From the NCBI RefSeq assembly GCF_002160755.1, contig NZ_NFLE01000002.1, positions 124,001 to 188,000 on the forward strand: a stretch of DNA of 64,000 nt. Reading direction: 5' to 3'. How positions within the stretch are numbered: the stretch's first letter is position 1; every line of letters starts with the position of its first letter. The notes under the pieces were generated by a model. It did not search any database. It was not told where the DNA came from and saw only the letters and a program-made list of their open reading frames with translations. This document shows, one piece after another, positions 26,472 to 33,371 of this stretch. A program made the translations under genes and the position numbers. Origin of the DNA: Lachnoclostridium sp. An14. GTDB taxonomy: Bacteria > Bacillota > Clostridia > Lachnospirales > Lachnospiraceae.

Positions 26472-28526
26472 TTACATCTGATCAGACGTATAAGTCAGCT
26501 GAATCCCGCAGTCCAGATCGCGGTTCTTGCTGACGGTCACTTCCATACCGCTAAAGATCTTGATCTTCTTCTCCTTCTTATCCGGATTGCCGGAGGAATA
26601 GAGGCCGTTCTTGGAAACGATCCAGATATAGTCCGGGCTCTCGTCCGCCTGGAAGAAGTTCTGTTTCAGATCCACGCCGCCGCCCTCGCTGAGGTAGCGG
26701 GACATGGGCTCCTTGCCCTGTCTGGGCCTTATGGTCTGGGGTGCGTCCATCATGCCTAAGTTGTTGTCAAAGGCGATGGCCATGATGTCTCCCTTGAAGG
26801 CGTGTTTCTTTGTGCCCTTTAAGATCTTGCTGAGCACAAAGAGGAGCAGCGCCAGGATCAGCAGGCCGATCACGCCGAAAATGATCATTCCGATGAGGCC
26901 GGAAACGGCGATCTCCACCACATACTCCTGAGCCATGCCCTGGGAATCCGTTCCGCTCAAGGTCACGGTTCCGTCCTCACAGCTGCCCTTGTCCGCGGCC
27001 AGGACAGCGTCTCCGTCCATGTAAACCACATCCTTGGCAAAATCGGACTTGGTGATCTCCCACTGGGTGACATCCTGAGAAAGCTCGCTTAAGTCATACT
27101 CTGCCGTTCCGCCGATAAAGGGGAGCTTATTGATCTTCCACTGAACGGTGGCGGGGCCGGCCGGGACTGTGGGAGCTGCCGCAGTCGTCTCTGCCTCGCT
27201 CTCTCCCTCGCCCACGGTAAACTCCAGATGTCCGCTGGACTTCTCCATTCCGTCCACAGTCACAGTGGCCACCGCGTAGCAGTCGCCGTCCTGATCCAGC
27301 TTGGCAGTGGCCTCGTAGGCGTTGCCCTGGCCGTTTAAGGTCATGGGGATGGAAAGGATCTCCCCGTCATTCTCGCTGCTCCGAATGGAAAGGGTGGCGT
27401 TTCCGGCGCTGTACACGCTCTGATCTGCCAGATCCTGGCCCTCTCCGTCCTTGATGTGGGCCGTAAACGCCACCTCAGAGCCGGTGCCATAGGAGGTCTG
27501 GGACGGATCGGCGTCCAGAGCTACGGTGAAATAGGCGTTGTAAACCATGTCGATCTTCACCGCGTCCCCGGGGATGCCTCTCACCTGGATCTTCCAGGTT
27601 CCGCCCTGGGGGGTGGGGATTTTGATCACGGAGAAGGTCTGCGCCTTAATGGTCATGTTCTCCAACTCTCCAGAGGTGAACGCGAGGCCGTTTGGCTGGA
27701 AGATGGAGTAAGTAGAAGACGGGCTTAAGGTGCTGATGATGATATTGACCTCCTCAACTCCCATGCTGGGAACCTCAAAGGGAATGTCCATCACTCCGCC
27801 TTCCGGAATTATGTCGTCCACGATGGGGGTGGTGGCCGTGGAATAGATCATGTTGTAAAATTTCTCAAATACGGCCTTTAAGTCCTCCGCGTTGTTTACT
27901 TCCATAAACACACCGCCGGTAGCGTTGGCGATGTCCATCAGCTCCTCCGGGTTTGCCGCGCCGTTGGCGTTTAAGCAGATGGAGTACACCGGGTAGGAAT
28001 TATTTCTCGCCCGGTTGATGGCATCCTGCTTGTTGGCCTCAGACTGGGCTAACAGCTGGCCGGTGGTATCGTTGGGGAAATCCGTGTTTCCGTCGGACAG
28101 AAGGATGATGGCGGACGGAAGGGAAGTATCCCTGGACTCATCCAGCATAGCCGTAGCCATCTGGATTGCCGTTCCGATGTCCGTGTCTCCGCTCACCTGG
28201 GAATTTCTCAGGGTCTGGGAGAGCTGCTCCTTCATCTGCTTTCCGCTGATGGCCTGAAGGTCCACCCTGGTGACGATGCCGTCGTTGAACACCACGGCTC
28301 CCATACGGTTTCCTTCATCGGTGGAAAGGCCTAAAAACAAGTCCATGGCCTCATAGCGCCACAGGGAACCGTCCGTCTGTTTCATGGAGCCGCTGGCGTC
28401 GATGACAAATACCACGTTGAAATGGTTCGCCGACGACGTGTCCGCGGCAAAGCTGGTGATCAGGCCCGTCATGAACAGCATCAGAGCTGCCAGCAGAGCG
28501 CATAAGCCTCGTTTCATCTTTTTCAT
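26472..28526 (-). CDS. Exported VWA-domain membrane protein
   Basis: 684 residues. A signal peptide (LLAALMLFMTGLITSFAA, cleavage near 27) precedes a von Willebrand A domain with intact MIDAS D43-x-S-G-S (FVIDASGSM), later DTDIGTA and LLSDGNTD. Two Ig/CARDB-like beta domains follow (about 230-460), then an acidic Thr linker. A single membrane helix lies near residue 560 (GMIIFGVIGLLILALLLFVL), followed by a cytoplasmic basic KGTKKH and a ~100-residue beta-rich domain resembling a degenerate FHA fold. It is therefore oriented with the VWA outside and a phospho-recognition-like domain inside, fitting a transmembrane signalling role. ATG 28526 has AGAGGT upstream. Confidence 0.88.
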   Translation of the reverse strand: MKKMKRGLCALLAALMLFMTGLITSFAADTSSANHFNVVFVIDASGSMKQTDGSLWRYEAMDLFLGLSTDEGNRMGAVVFNDGIVTRVDLQAISGKQMKEQLSQTLRNSQVSGDTDIGTAIQMATAMLDESRDTSLPSAIILLSDGNTDFPNDTTGQLLAQSEANKQDAINRARNNSYPVYSICLNANGAANPEELMDIANATGGVFMEVNNAEDLKAVFEKFYNMIYSTATTPIVDDIIPEGGVMDIPFEVPSMGVEEVNIIISTLSPSSTYSIFQPNGLAFTSGELENMTIKAQTFSVIKIPTPQGGTWKIQVRGIPGDAVKIDMVYNAYFTVALDADPSQTSYGTGSEVAFTAHIKDGEGQDLADQSVYSAGNATLSIRSSENDGEILSIPMTLNGQGNAYEATAKLDQDGDCYAVATVTVDGMEKSSGHLEFTVGEGESEAETTAAAPTVPAGPATVQWKINKLPFIGGTAEYDLSELSQDVTQWEITKSDFAKDVVYMDGDAVLAADKGSCEDGTVTLSGTDSQGMAQEYVVEIAVSGLIGMIIFGVIGLLILALLLFVLSKILKGTKKHAFKGDIMAIAFDNNLGMMDAPQTIRPRQGKEPMSRYLSEGGGVDLKQNFFQADESPDYIWIVSKNGLYSSGNPDKKEKKIKIFSGMEVTVSKNRDLDCGIQLTYTSDQM

Positions 28527-28565
28527 AATTATGTACCTCTATCTTTCCCTTGTTGTTTCTGTTAC

Positions 28566-28602
28566 GCCGGAGGTCAGGCGGCTGTGACCGCCGCGCTCCG
28601 GC
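28566..28602. repeat. GC-rich hairpin upstream of the exported VWA gene
   Basis: Arms GCCGGAG (28566-28572) and CTCCGGC (28596-28602) with inner GGCGG/CCGCC. It sits in the 112-bp gap between the stalked protein and the exported VWA gene. No U-run follows. Confidence 0.65.
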
Positions 28603-28638
28603 ATACCTTTCGATTCTGTCAGAGAGCTGTGTCCCGCT

Positions 28639-29271
28639 CTAGGGTGTGGGACGCGGCGGAATCGTTGGATCCTCCGCATCTGGTGTCCCCTCAGGCGGAG
28701 CCGGGGGAGCGGGCGCCACCGGGACAGAAGGCTCTGTTTCCTTCGCTTTCTCCGTCTCCGGTTCCGTTTTCCTGGCGGCCGTCTCTGGTGCCGTGGTGGG
28801 CGATGCCGTCGTCGCCGCCGCTGTGGAAGTCCTCAGCTCCGTAGCCGCTTTTGTGGATTGCCCAGCTGCCTTTGTCGGCTCCGCGGCAGCCGTGCTTACC
28901 TCCAGGCTCCGGGCCTCCGTCGGTTTCTCATCCGTCTCGTCCTCTTTCTCTGTTTCCGTTTCCTGCGGACTGGTCTCCGGTATGGTCTCCGGCGCTCTGG
29001 TCTGAGCCTCCGCCGGCTCCGGCTCGGCTACAGTCACTTCCTCTGTCTCCTCCGGGCCTTCCGGAGCCAGGGTTTCCTCCCCGGCAGCCGCCTTCACGGT
29101 CCCGTAATAACCGGCCGTTCCAAAACCAACTGCCGCCACGATCATCACAGTGAGAACGATGTCAAAGACAAAAGTCAGGATTCTGATTCCCTTTCTCCGT
29201 CTCATCCACGCCATTGCTCCCCACAGAAAGGCAGCGGCCAGACAGAAACCCAATGCGATTTTTATCATCAT
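28639..29271 (-). CDS. Stalked membrane protein with Thr/Glu/Pro-rich tail
   Basis: 210 residues. Two membrane helices (about 4-22 and 32-52) frame a short basic loop MRRRKG, so both the N-terminus and the long tail should be outside. The tail (about 55-210) is low-complexity Thr, Glu, Pro and Ala, resembling a wall-spanning stalk. It shares the peptide IPETSPQETE with the stalk of the PP2C-like protein two genes upstream. No catalytic domain is present. ATG 29271 follows AAGGAGACGG. Start choice between 29271 and 29268 is open. Confidence 0.8.
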   Translation of the reverse strand: MMIKIALGFCLAAAFLWGAMAWMRRRKGIRILTFVFDIVLTVMIVAAVGFGTAGYYGTVKAAAGEETLAPEGPEETEEVTVAEPEPAEAQTRAPETIPETSPQETETEKEDETDEKPTEARSLEVSTAAAEPTKAAGQSTKAATELRTSTAAATTASPTTAPETAARKTEPETEKAKETEPSVPVAPAPPAPPEGTPDAEDPTIPPRPTP

Positions 29272-29286
29272 GGTACCGTCTCCTTT

Positions 29287-30024
29287 TTATTCCTCGTAGC
29301 TATCGTAGTCCGTATCGTAGTAGTCCCAGAAAAGCTCCTCGGTATCGTTGATGAAATCCTCTACCTCGCTGGCGCTCATGGAGCCGTCCAGGGTGTTATG
29401 CACCTCCGCCACAAAATCGGAGTGGTATTTGTACTCGTGAAGCAGGTATTTCTCCTGAAGGGTCTGCTCTGCCATCAGAATGCGGTCCTCCACCTTGCCG
29501 ATGTAGGTCCAGGCACCGGAGGCATCCCTCTGCATCGCGCATCCTTCTTCGTCATAGCGGATGCCGTCCCTGGTGGTGTTCTTTAAGATGGTGCCGTCCG
29601 GCTGGGCCAGATAGTAGTAGGAGCCGTCTGTAAAGAAGGTGTTCTCCGCCATGCTGCCGTCGTCAAACATATAGTAGGTCTTCTGGTCGATCACCAGCCA
29701 GCCGGTGTGCATATCCCCCGGCCCGTAGAAGTAGTACCACTTGCCTCCGATATACTGCCAGCCGGTCTGCATGAATCCAGCCGCGTCGAAGTAATACCAC
29801 TTGCCGTCGATGTACTGCCAGCCGGTCTGCATATATCCGGCCGCGTCAAAATGATAATACCTTCCTCCGATGTTCTGCCAGCCTGTGGCGTAGCTGCCAT
29901 CGTCCATCTGATACCACCACGCTCCGGTCGTTCCCTGCCACTGAGCTGCCAATGCGGTCATGGGAGCTGCCTGAACGAGGGCGGCCGCCATGAATAATGC
30001 TGCTGCAATCTTGTTCTTTCTCAT
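29287..30024 (-). CDS. Secreted cell-wall-binding repeat protein
   Basis: 245 residues. A signal peptide (KIAAALFMAAALVQAAPMTALAA) precedes five or six glucan/choline-binding-type repeats of ~20 residues (GWQNIGGRYYHFDAAGYMQT, then GWQYIDGKWYYF and so on, about 30-150). The C-terminal ~75 residues are an acidic helical domain ending DYYDTDYDSYEE. Such repeats usually bind teichoic-acid choline or wall polysaccharide, so it likely decorates the envelope at the assembly site. The repeats are visible as ~60-bp tandem DNA similarity at 29700-29890. ATG 30024 has a AGGAGAGT-like site upstream. The 180-bp gap before it contains hairpins. Confidence 0.88.
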   Translation of the reverse strand: MRKNKIAAALFMAAALVQAAPMTALAAQWQGTTGAWWYQMDDGSYATGWQNIGGRYYHFDAAGYMQTGWQYIDGKWYYFDAAGFMQTGWQYIGGKWYYFYGPGDMHTGWLVIDQKTYYMFDDGSMAENTFFTDGSYYYLAQPDGTILKNTTRDGIRYDEEGCAMQRDASGAWTYIGKVEDRILMAEQTLQEKYLLHEYKYHSDFVAEVHNTLDGSMSASEVEDFINDTEELFWDYYDTDYDSYEE

Positions 30025-30074
30025 AACATTACTCTCCTTTTTTTGAAATCTATCTAACCGGCAAAAGCCGGGAA

Positions 30075-30113
30075 CTGCCGGAAACCGGACGGGATACCCT
30101 TCCGTTCCGGCAG
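30075..30113. repeat. Hairpin between PP2C-like and wall-binding genes
   Basis: CTGCCGGAA (30075-30083) pairs with TTCCGGCAG (30105-30113); a second small dyad CCTCAT/ATGAGG lies just beyond (about 30129-30150). It fills the 179-bp gap 30025-30203, in which no gene was found. No U-run follows on the minus strand. Confidence 0.65.
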
Positions 30114-30203
30114 ATCAGACCTTGTAAAACCTCATCCCTGAACCATGAGGTCCCTTCCACACCGTCCCTGCCGCGGCAGTTCCTCCGGGCGAAACGGCTG
30201 CTC

Positions 30204-31787
30204 TTACCAAATGATGTTCGGGCCCGGAAGGGTGGGCGCCGCAGGCGCTGTAGTAGGCGCCGGGGTCTCCGGCGGCTGGGTCGGTGCCGGCGTGGGAGCC
30301 GGCGTCTCCGGCGGTTGGGTCGGTGCCGGTGTGGGGGCCGGCGTGGGCGCGGGCGCCGCTGTGGTGGGCGCCGGTGTGGGCGCTGGGGTCGGCGCGGGAG
30401 CTGCCGTGGTGGGCGCTGCCGTAGTAGGCGCCTCCGTGGTCTCCTCCTGAGGTGACGTCTCCGGAACGGTTTCTTCCTCCGTTTCCGCCTCGGTCTCCTC
30501 CTGCGTTTCTTCCTCCGTCTCCTGGGGCGACGTCTCCGGGATCTCCTCCGTCTCCGGAACGGTTATGACCTCCGCCGTTTCCGCCACCGTCTCGGTCCTG
30601 GTTTCCGCCTCCTTCGGTTCCGGCTCCTTCGAGCCGCCAAACAGCATCCACGCTGCGGCCGCGACCACCAGGGCCAGAAGGATCAGGGGGAGCGGACTCT
30701 TTTTCTTCGCCGCCTGCTGCCCGCCTGCCGGGGCTGTCTTCGGAGCCGTCTCCTTCTTTACCGGTTTCGGTTCCGTCTTTGGCTCTGAGACCTTTTTCGG
30801 TTTCGGCTCCGGAGCTTTCTCCGGCTCCGTTTTCTTCGGTTCCTCTTTTTTCGGAGTCTCCTTCGTTTCCTTTTTATCTGTCTTTTCCGCCTGGACGGCC
30901 TGGGACTGCTGTTCCTTCTTCCTCTGATTTTCCAGAACCGTCTTTTTCACAATATTCGCCATCCAGAGAAAGGCCAGGGACATATCCTCGTGGCTCCCTC
31001 TGCGGCTCAGCTTGACCAGTTCTTCCTTTAAATACTCCTCGCTGTCCTCGGCGGGGTTTTTGATCCCCTTCGCCGTGTAATTGCAGAACTCCAGGAACTT
31101 GCTCTTTTCCGAAAAGGAACGCTCCACCCCGGCGCTGCTGAGCCAGACCATATCCGGCGTTTTCTTTCCGCAGTAGTGGCGGAACTCCCGCAGCGCCTCC
31201 CGGTTGCAGAAGGTGGTGCAGTAGAGGTCCGTATTCTTCTCATTCCACGGAAGGGGCTCTTTCCCGGTTCCGTCCTCGCTGAGGAATACGCAGCCGCTGT
31301 TTCCGTTTCGGATCACCAACACGTAATCCTTCGCGGCGATGGCCATGATGATGTGGGCGCTGTAAGCGTACTCCACATTTCTCCCCGACCGGTACACCGC
31401 CTTCGGCCGCTCCAGCTCCGGCGTATTTCCGATGGACTCGATTTCTTCCTCTTTAAAGGGGCTGCCGCTCCAGTGTTTCTGCACCCGGTCCTGCCAGCCC
31501 ACGATAATGCTCCCCTCCAGCTGACGGAGGGCCTGCTCTGTGGCCTGGGCGTCCCGGAACAGCCTGTCCGCCCTCATCTCCTCCGCAAAGGTCTTTCCCG
31601 CCTGAAGGGCCACCTCCAGGGCGAATTTCGCGCCCAAATGGCTTCTGAAACACAGGTTCTCCTCCAGACCGCTGGCGATCACCGCGATCTGGGCGTTTCC
31701 CGCCGTCTGGGCGGCGGAGTATTCCTTCAGGGGAGTCTGATTGCCCGTTCCCTTTGTGGAGATATGAAATGCCTTATAATCTACCAT
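30204..31787 (-). CDS. PP2C-like pseudophosphatase with membrane helix and Pro/Thr stalk
   Basis: 527 residues from ATG 31787 (AGGTG six bases upstream; a GTG at 31793 is an alternative). Residues 1-280 follow the PP2C fold found in kinase/PP2C/VWA triads, but metal ligands are lost: the DG motif is S39-G40 (VIASGLEEN), the later SDG is S218-A219-G220, and GNSG (162-165) replaces GDSR. Only the last Asp (D268, SHEDMSLAF) remains. A Lys/Glu/Pro linker, one membrane helix (about 370-392) and a ~130-residue Glu/Thr then Ala-Pro-Thr repeat tail follow, presumably outside the cell. It overlaps the pseudokinase gene end. Probably a phosphoprotein-binding sensor rather than an enzyme. Confidence 0.82.
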   Translation of the reverse strand: MVDYKAFHISTKGTGNQTPLKEYSAAQTAGNAQIAVIASGLEENLCFRSHLGAKFALEVALQAGKTFAEEMRADRLFRDAQATEQALRQLEGSIIVGWQDRVQKHWSGSPFKEEEIESIGNTPELERPKAVYRSGRNVEYAYSAHIIMAIAAKDYVLVIRNGNSGCVFLSEDGTGKEPLPWNEKNTDLYCTTFCNREALREFRHYCGKKTPDMVWLSSAGVERSFSEKSKFLEFCNYTAKGIKNPAEDSEEYLKEELVKLSRRGSHEDMSLAFLWMANIVKKTVLENQRKKEQQSQAVQAEKTDKKETKETPKKEEPKKTEPEKAPEPKPKKVSEPKTEPKPVKKETAPKTAPAGGQQAAKKKSPLPLILLALVVAAAAWMLFGGSKEPEPKEAETRTETVAETAEVITVPETEEIPETSPQETEEETQEETEAETEEETVPETSPQEETTEAPTTAAPTTAAPAPTPAPTPAPTTAAPAPTPAPTPAPTQPPETPAPTPAPTQPPETPAPTTAPAAPTLPGPNIIW

Positions 31788-31789
31788 GC

Positions 31790-33115
31790 TCACACCTCAT
31801 TCTCCAGATTTGCCGCCGCTTCGACGACGATCTTCCCTACCCCTGTATCAATGGACATGGGGCCTTTTACCAGGACCGTTTCCAGGTTTCCGACGGTTTC
31901 CGTTTCCTCCCCGTCTCCCGTCACCGTCCACGGCTCATCCATCACATTCTGGATCTGGCAGAAATCCGCGCCCCGGCCTCGGAGCATCATTCCAGCCTGG
32001 GAGGAGACGTCCATCTCCGCCTTTTCCTTCAGCTGGCACTGGTAAATCACGCCGCCGGGAATAATGGGATACCACTGCTTTCCGCCTTCCAGTTTCCAGT
32101 AAAACGCAGGCTCCTCGATCTTATTCCCGCAGGGGCAGACGTTTCTGCCTCCCGTGAGCGACGGAAGGAAATGCGCCCTGCCGCAGCTGCAGGGCGCGAT
32201 AGACGCCCGCAGGGCAATCAGGGTGCTGTACCATTCCTCCACCGTCTCCCCCGCCTTCTCCCCGGACAGTGCCTCCTTAGAAAAGGCCTTCCGGAACTGC
32301 TCCTGCAAAAACGCGGGATACTGGGCCCACATTCCCAGGGGGCCGATGTGGATCCCCTTCACCGGAGGATTGGAGCCGTCCGCCTTGTCGTAGATGAACA
32401 CCGGGGCTTTGCCGTAGTACTCCCGTTTCTTCGCCGCCGTCATCACCGGATTCTCCGCCGTTTTATGGCCTTCCAGGGGATGCCCCTGAAAAAAAAGCTC
32501 AAAAAGAAGAACGGCGAGAAGATACTCATCCGTTCTTGAATCCGCTTCTCTCTCCCCCAACAGATATTTCGGCGCCATGAGTGTACTGCACTCCGTCAGC
32601 TTTATTTTTCCTGTCCTGCTCAGATATTCCGCCCCGGCCAGACGGACCCTGCCGGTCTTATTGTGTACCAGCACATCGTCGTTTGTAAGATTGTGATAGT
32701 GATACCCTCCGGCCTTCAGCTGCAAAAAAGCTACCGTCAGGCTGAGAGCCGCGTTCACGATCATCGGCCAGCCCGTAAATCCCTCGTTTCCGTCCAGAAA
32801 ATCCCGGATCGGCCGAAACGCCTGGGGATAGGTTTCCATCACGTAGCCAAACCCCGCGTCCGTCTTTGACGTCACATCCACCGGCCACAGCAGGCTGTCC
32901 GCCGGCGGGTTTTCCTTCAGATGCTGGCAGAGATTCCCGTAAAAGGCGCTCACGTCCTCCTTTTTCATCAGCCAGCCGGTTTCCTGTCTGGAAATCCAGC
33001 GGGCCGGCCTCGTCTCTCCCATATATTCCACGGGTTTCGCATACCCCGGAAAGGCCGTTTCGTCTCCCCGGCTGAAACGGACGCTCTCTTTTTTTACCGT
33101 CGTCAGCTCCTCCAT
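31790..33115 (-). CDS. TerY-P/YegI-type pseudokinase with zinc ribbon
   Basis: 441 residues from ATG 33115, chosen for GGAGGTGGGGAGC upstream; the longer frame from 33163 has no site. N-lobe/hinge LLWPVDV...FGYVMETY (75-95) and C-lobe TDEYLLAVLLFELFFQGHPLEG match the kinase family that travels with PP2C and VWA genes. The catalytic HRD is YHN (140-142), the KPEN is TNDD, and DFG is replaced by LAGAE (159-163), so phosphotransfer is unlikely. A zinc ribbon follows the kinase fold (CSCG...CPCG, about 320-345), then a beta-rich domain to the end. First gene of the 30-kb cluster; the promoter lies at 33234-33261. Whether it has residual activity cannot be told from sequence. Confidence 0.82.
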   Translation of the reverse strand: MEELTTVKKESVRFSRGDETAFPGYAKPVEYMGETRPARWISRQETGWLMKKEDVSAFYGNLCQHLKENPPADSLLWPVDVTSKTDAGFGYVMETYPQAFRPIRDFLDGNEGFTGWPMIVNAALSLTVAFLQLKAGGYHYHNLTNDDVLVHNKTGRVRLAGAEYLSRTGKIKLTECSTLMAPKYLLGEREADSRTDEYLLAVLLFELFFQGHPLEGHKTAENPVMTAAKKREYYGKAPVFIYDKADGSNPPVKGIHIGPLGMWAQYPAFLQEQFRKAFSKEALSGEKAGETVEEWYSTLIALRASIAPCSCGRAHFLPSLTGGRNVCPCGNKIEEPAFYWKLEGGKQWYPIIPGGVIYQCQLKEKAEMDVSSQAGMMLRGRGADFCQIQNVMDEPWTVTGDGEETETVGNLETVLVKGPMSIDTGVGKIVVEAAANLENEV

Positions 33116-33233
33116 GCTCCCCACCTCCATGTTCCATTTTATTCCTTGCCTGCCATGCAACACCTGCCGGTTTCCCGTTTATTTATGTACAAAATTGTCA
33201 TCAAAAAGGTATAAAACAGGCATATTACTACTA

Positions 33234-33261
33234 ATTATAACAAGCTCCTATTTCACCTCAA
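33234..33261 (-). promoter_or_regulatory. Predicted promoter of the 30-kb tubulin cluster
   Basis: Minus strand TTGAGG (33261-33256), 16-nt spacer, perfect TATAAT (33239-33234), giving a leader of about 115 nt before ATG 33115. A second weaker candidate (TTGATG, 17 nt, TAAACG) lies closer to the gene. The intergenic space is 256 bp, AT-rich unlike its flanks, and shared with the divergent regulator. Confidence 0.55.
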
Positions 33262-33303
33262 TATGTGACAAAAAATGTGGCAGTTTTTTCTTTCTGCCTT
33301 TTC

Positions 33304-33332
33304 TTGACGCTCCAAAAAGGCAATGTTAAAAT
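33304..33332 (+). promoter_or_regulatory. Predicted promoter of the divergent regulator gene
   Basis: TTGACG (33304-33309), 17-nt spacer, TAAAAT (33327-33332), about 40 nt before the start codon at 33372. A GGCAG/CTGCC dyad lies immediately upstream (about 33282-33301). Confidence 0.7.
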
Positions 33333-33340
33333 ACGGGCTA

Positions 33341-33356
33341 TGACTGAGACAAGTCA
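33341..33356. promoter_or_regulatory. Candidate operator dyad in the regulator leader
   Basis: TGACT (33341-33345), six bases, AGTCA (33352-33356), sitting between the -10 box and the ribosome-binding site of the XRE-type gene. Position suits autoregulation; binding is inferred. Confidence 0.4.
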
Positions 33357-33371
33357 CGGGGGGATTGAATT

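Noticed and set aside
30115-30651. Gly/His/Asp-rich minus-strand frame
   Set aside because: It is an out-of-frame reading of the Pro/Thr/Glu-repeat tail of the PP2C-like gene, with no ribosome-binding site.
2702-33115. Contractile injection system or prophage
   Set aside because: No sheath, tube, baseplate, portal, terminase or integrase was found; the FtsK, VWA and tubulin content does not fit.
2702-33115. Tellurite-resistance (ter) operon
   Set aside because: The kinase, PP2C and VWA pieces are reminiscent of it, but no TerD, TerC or TerB protein was found.
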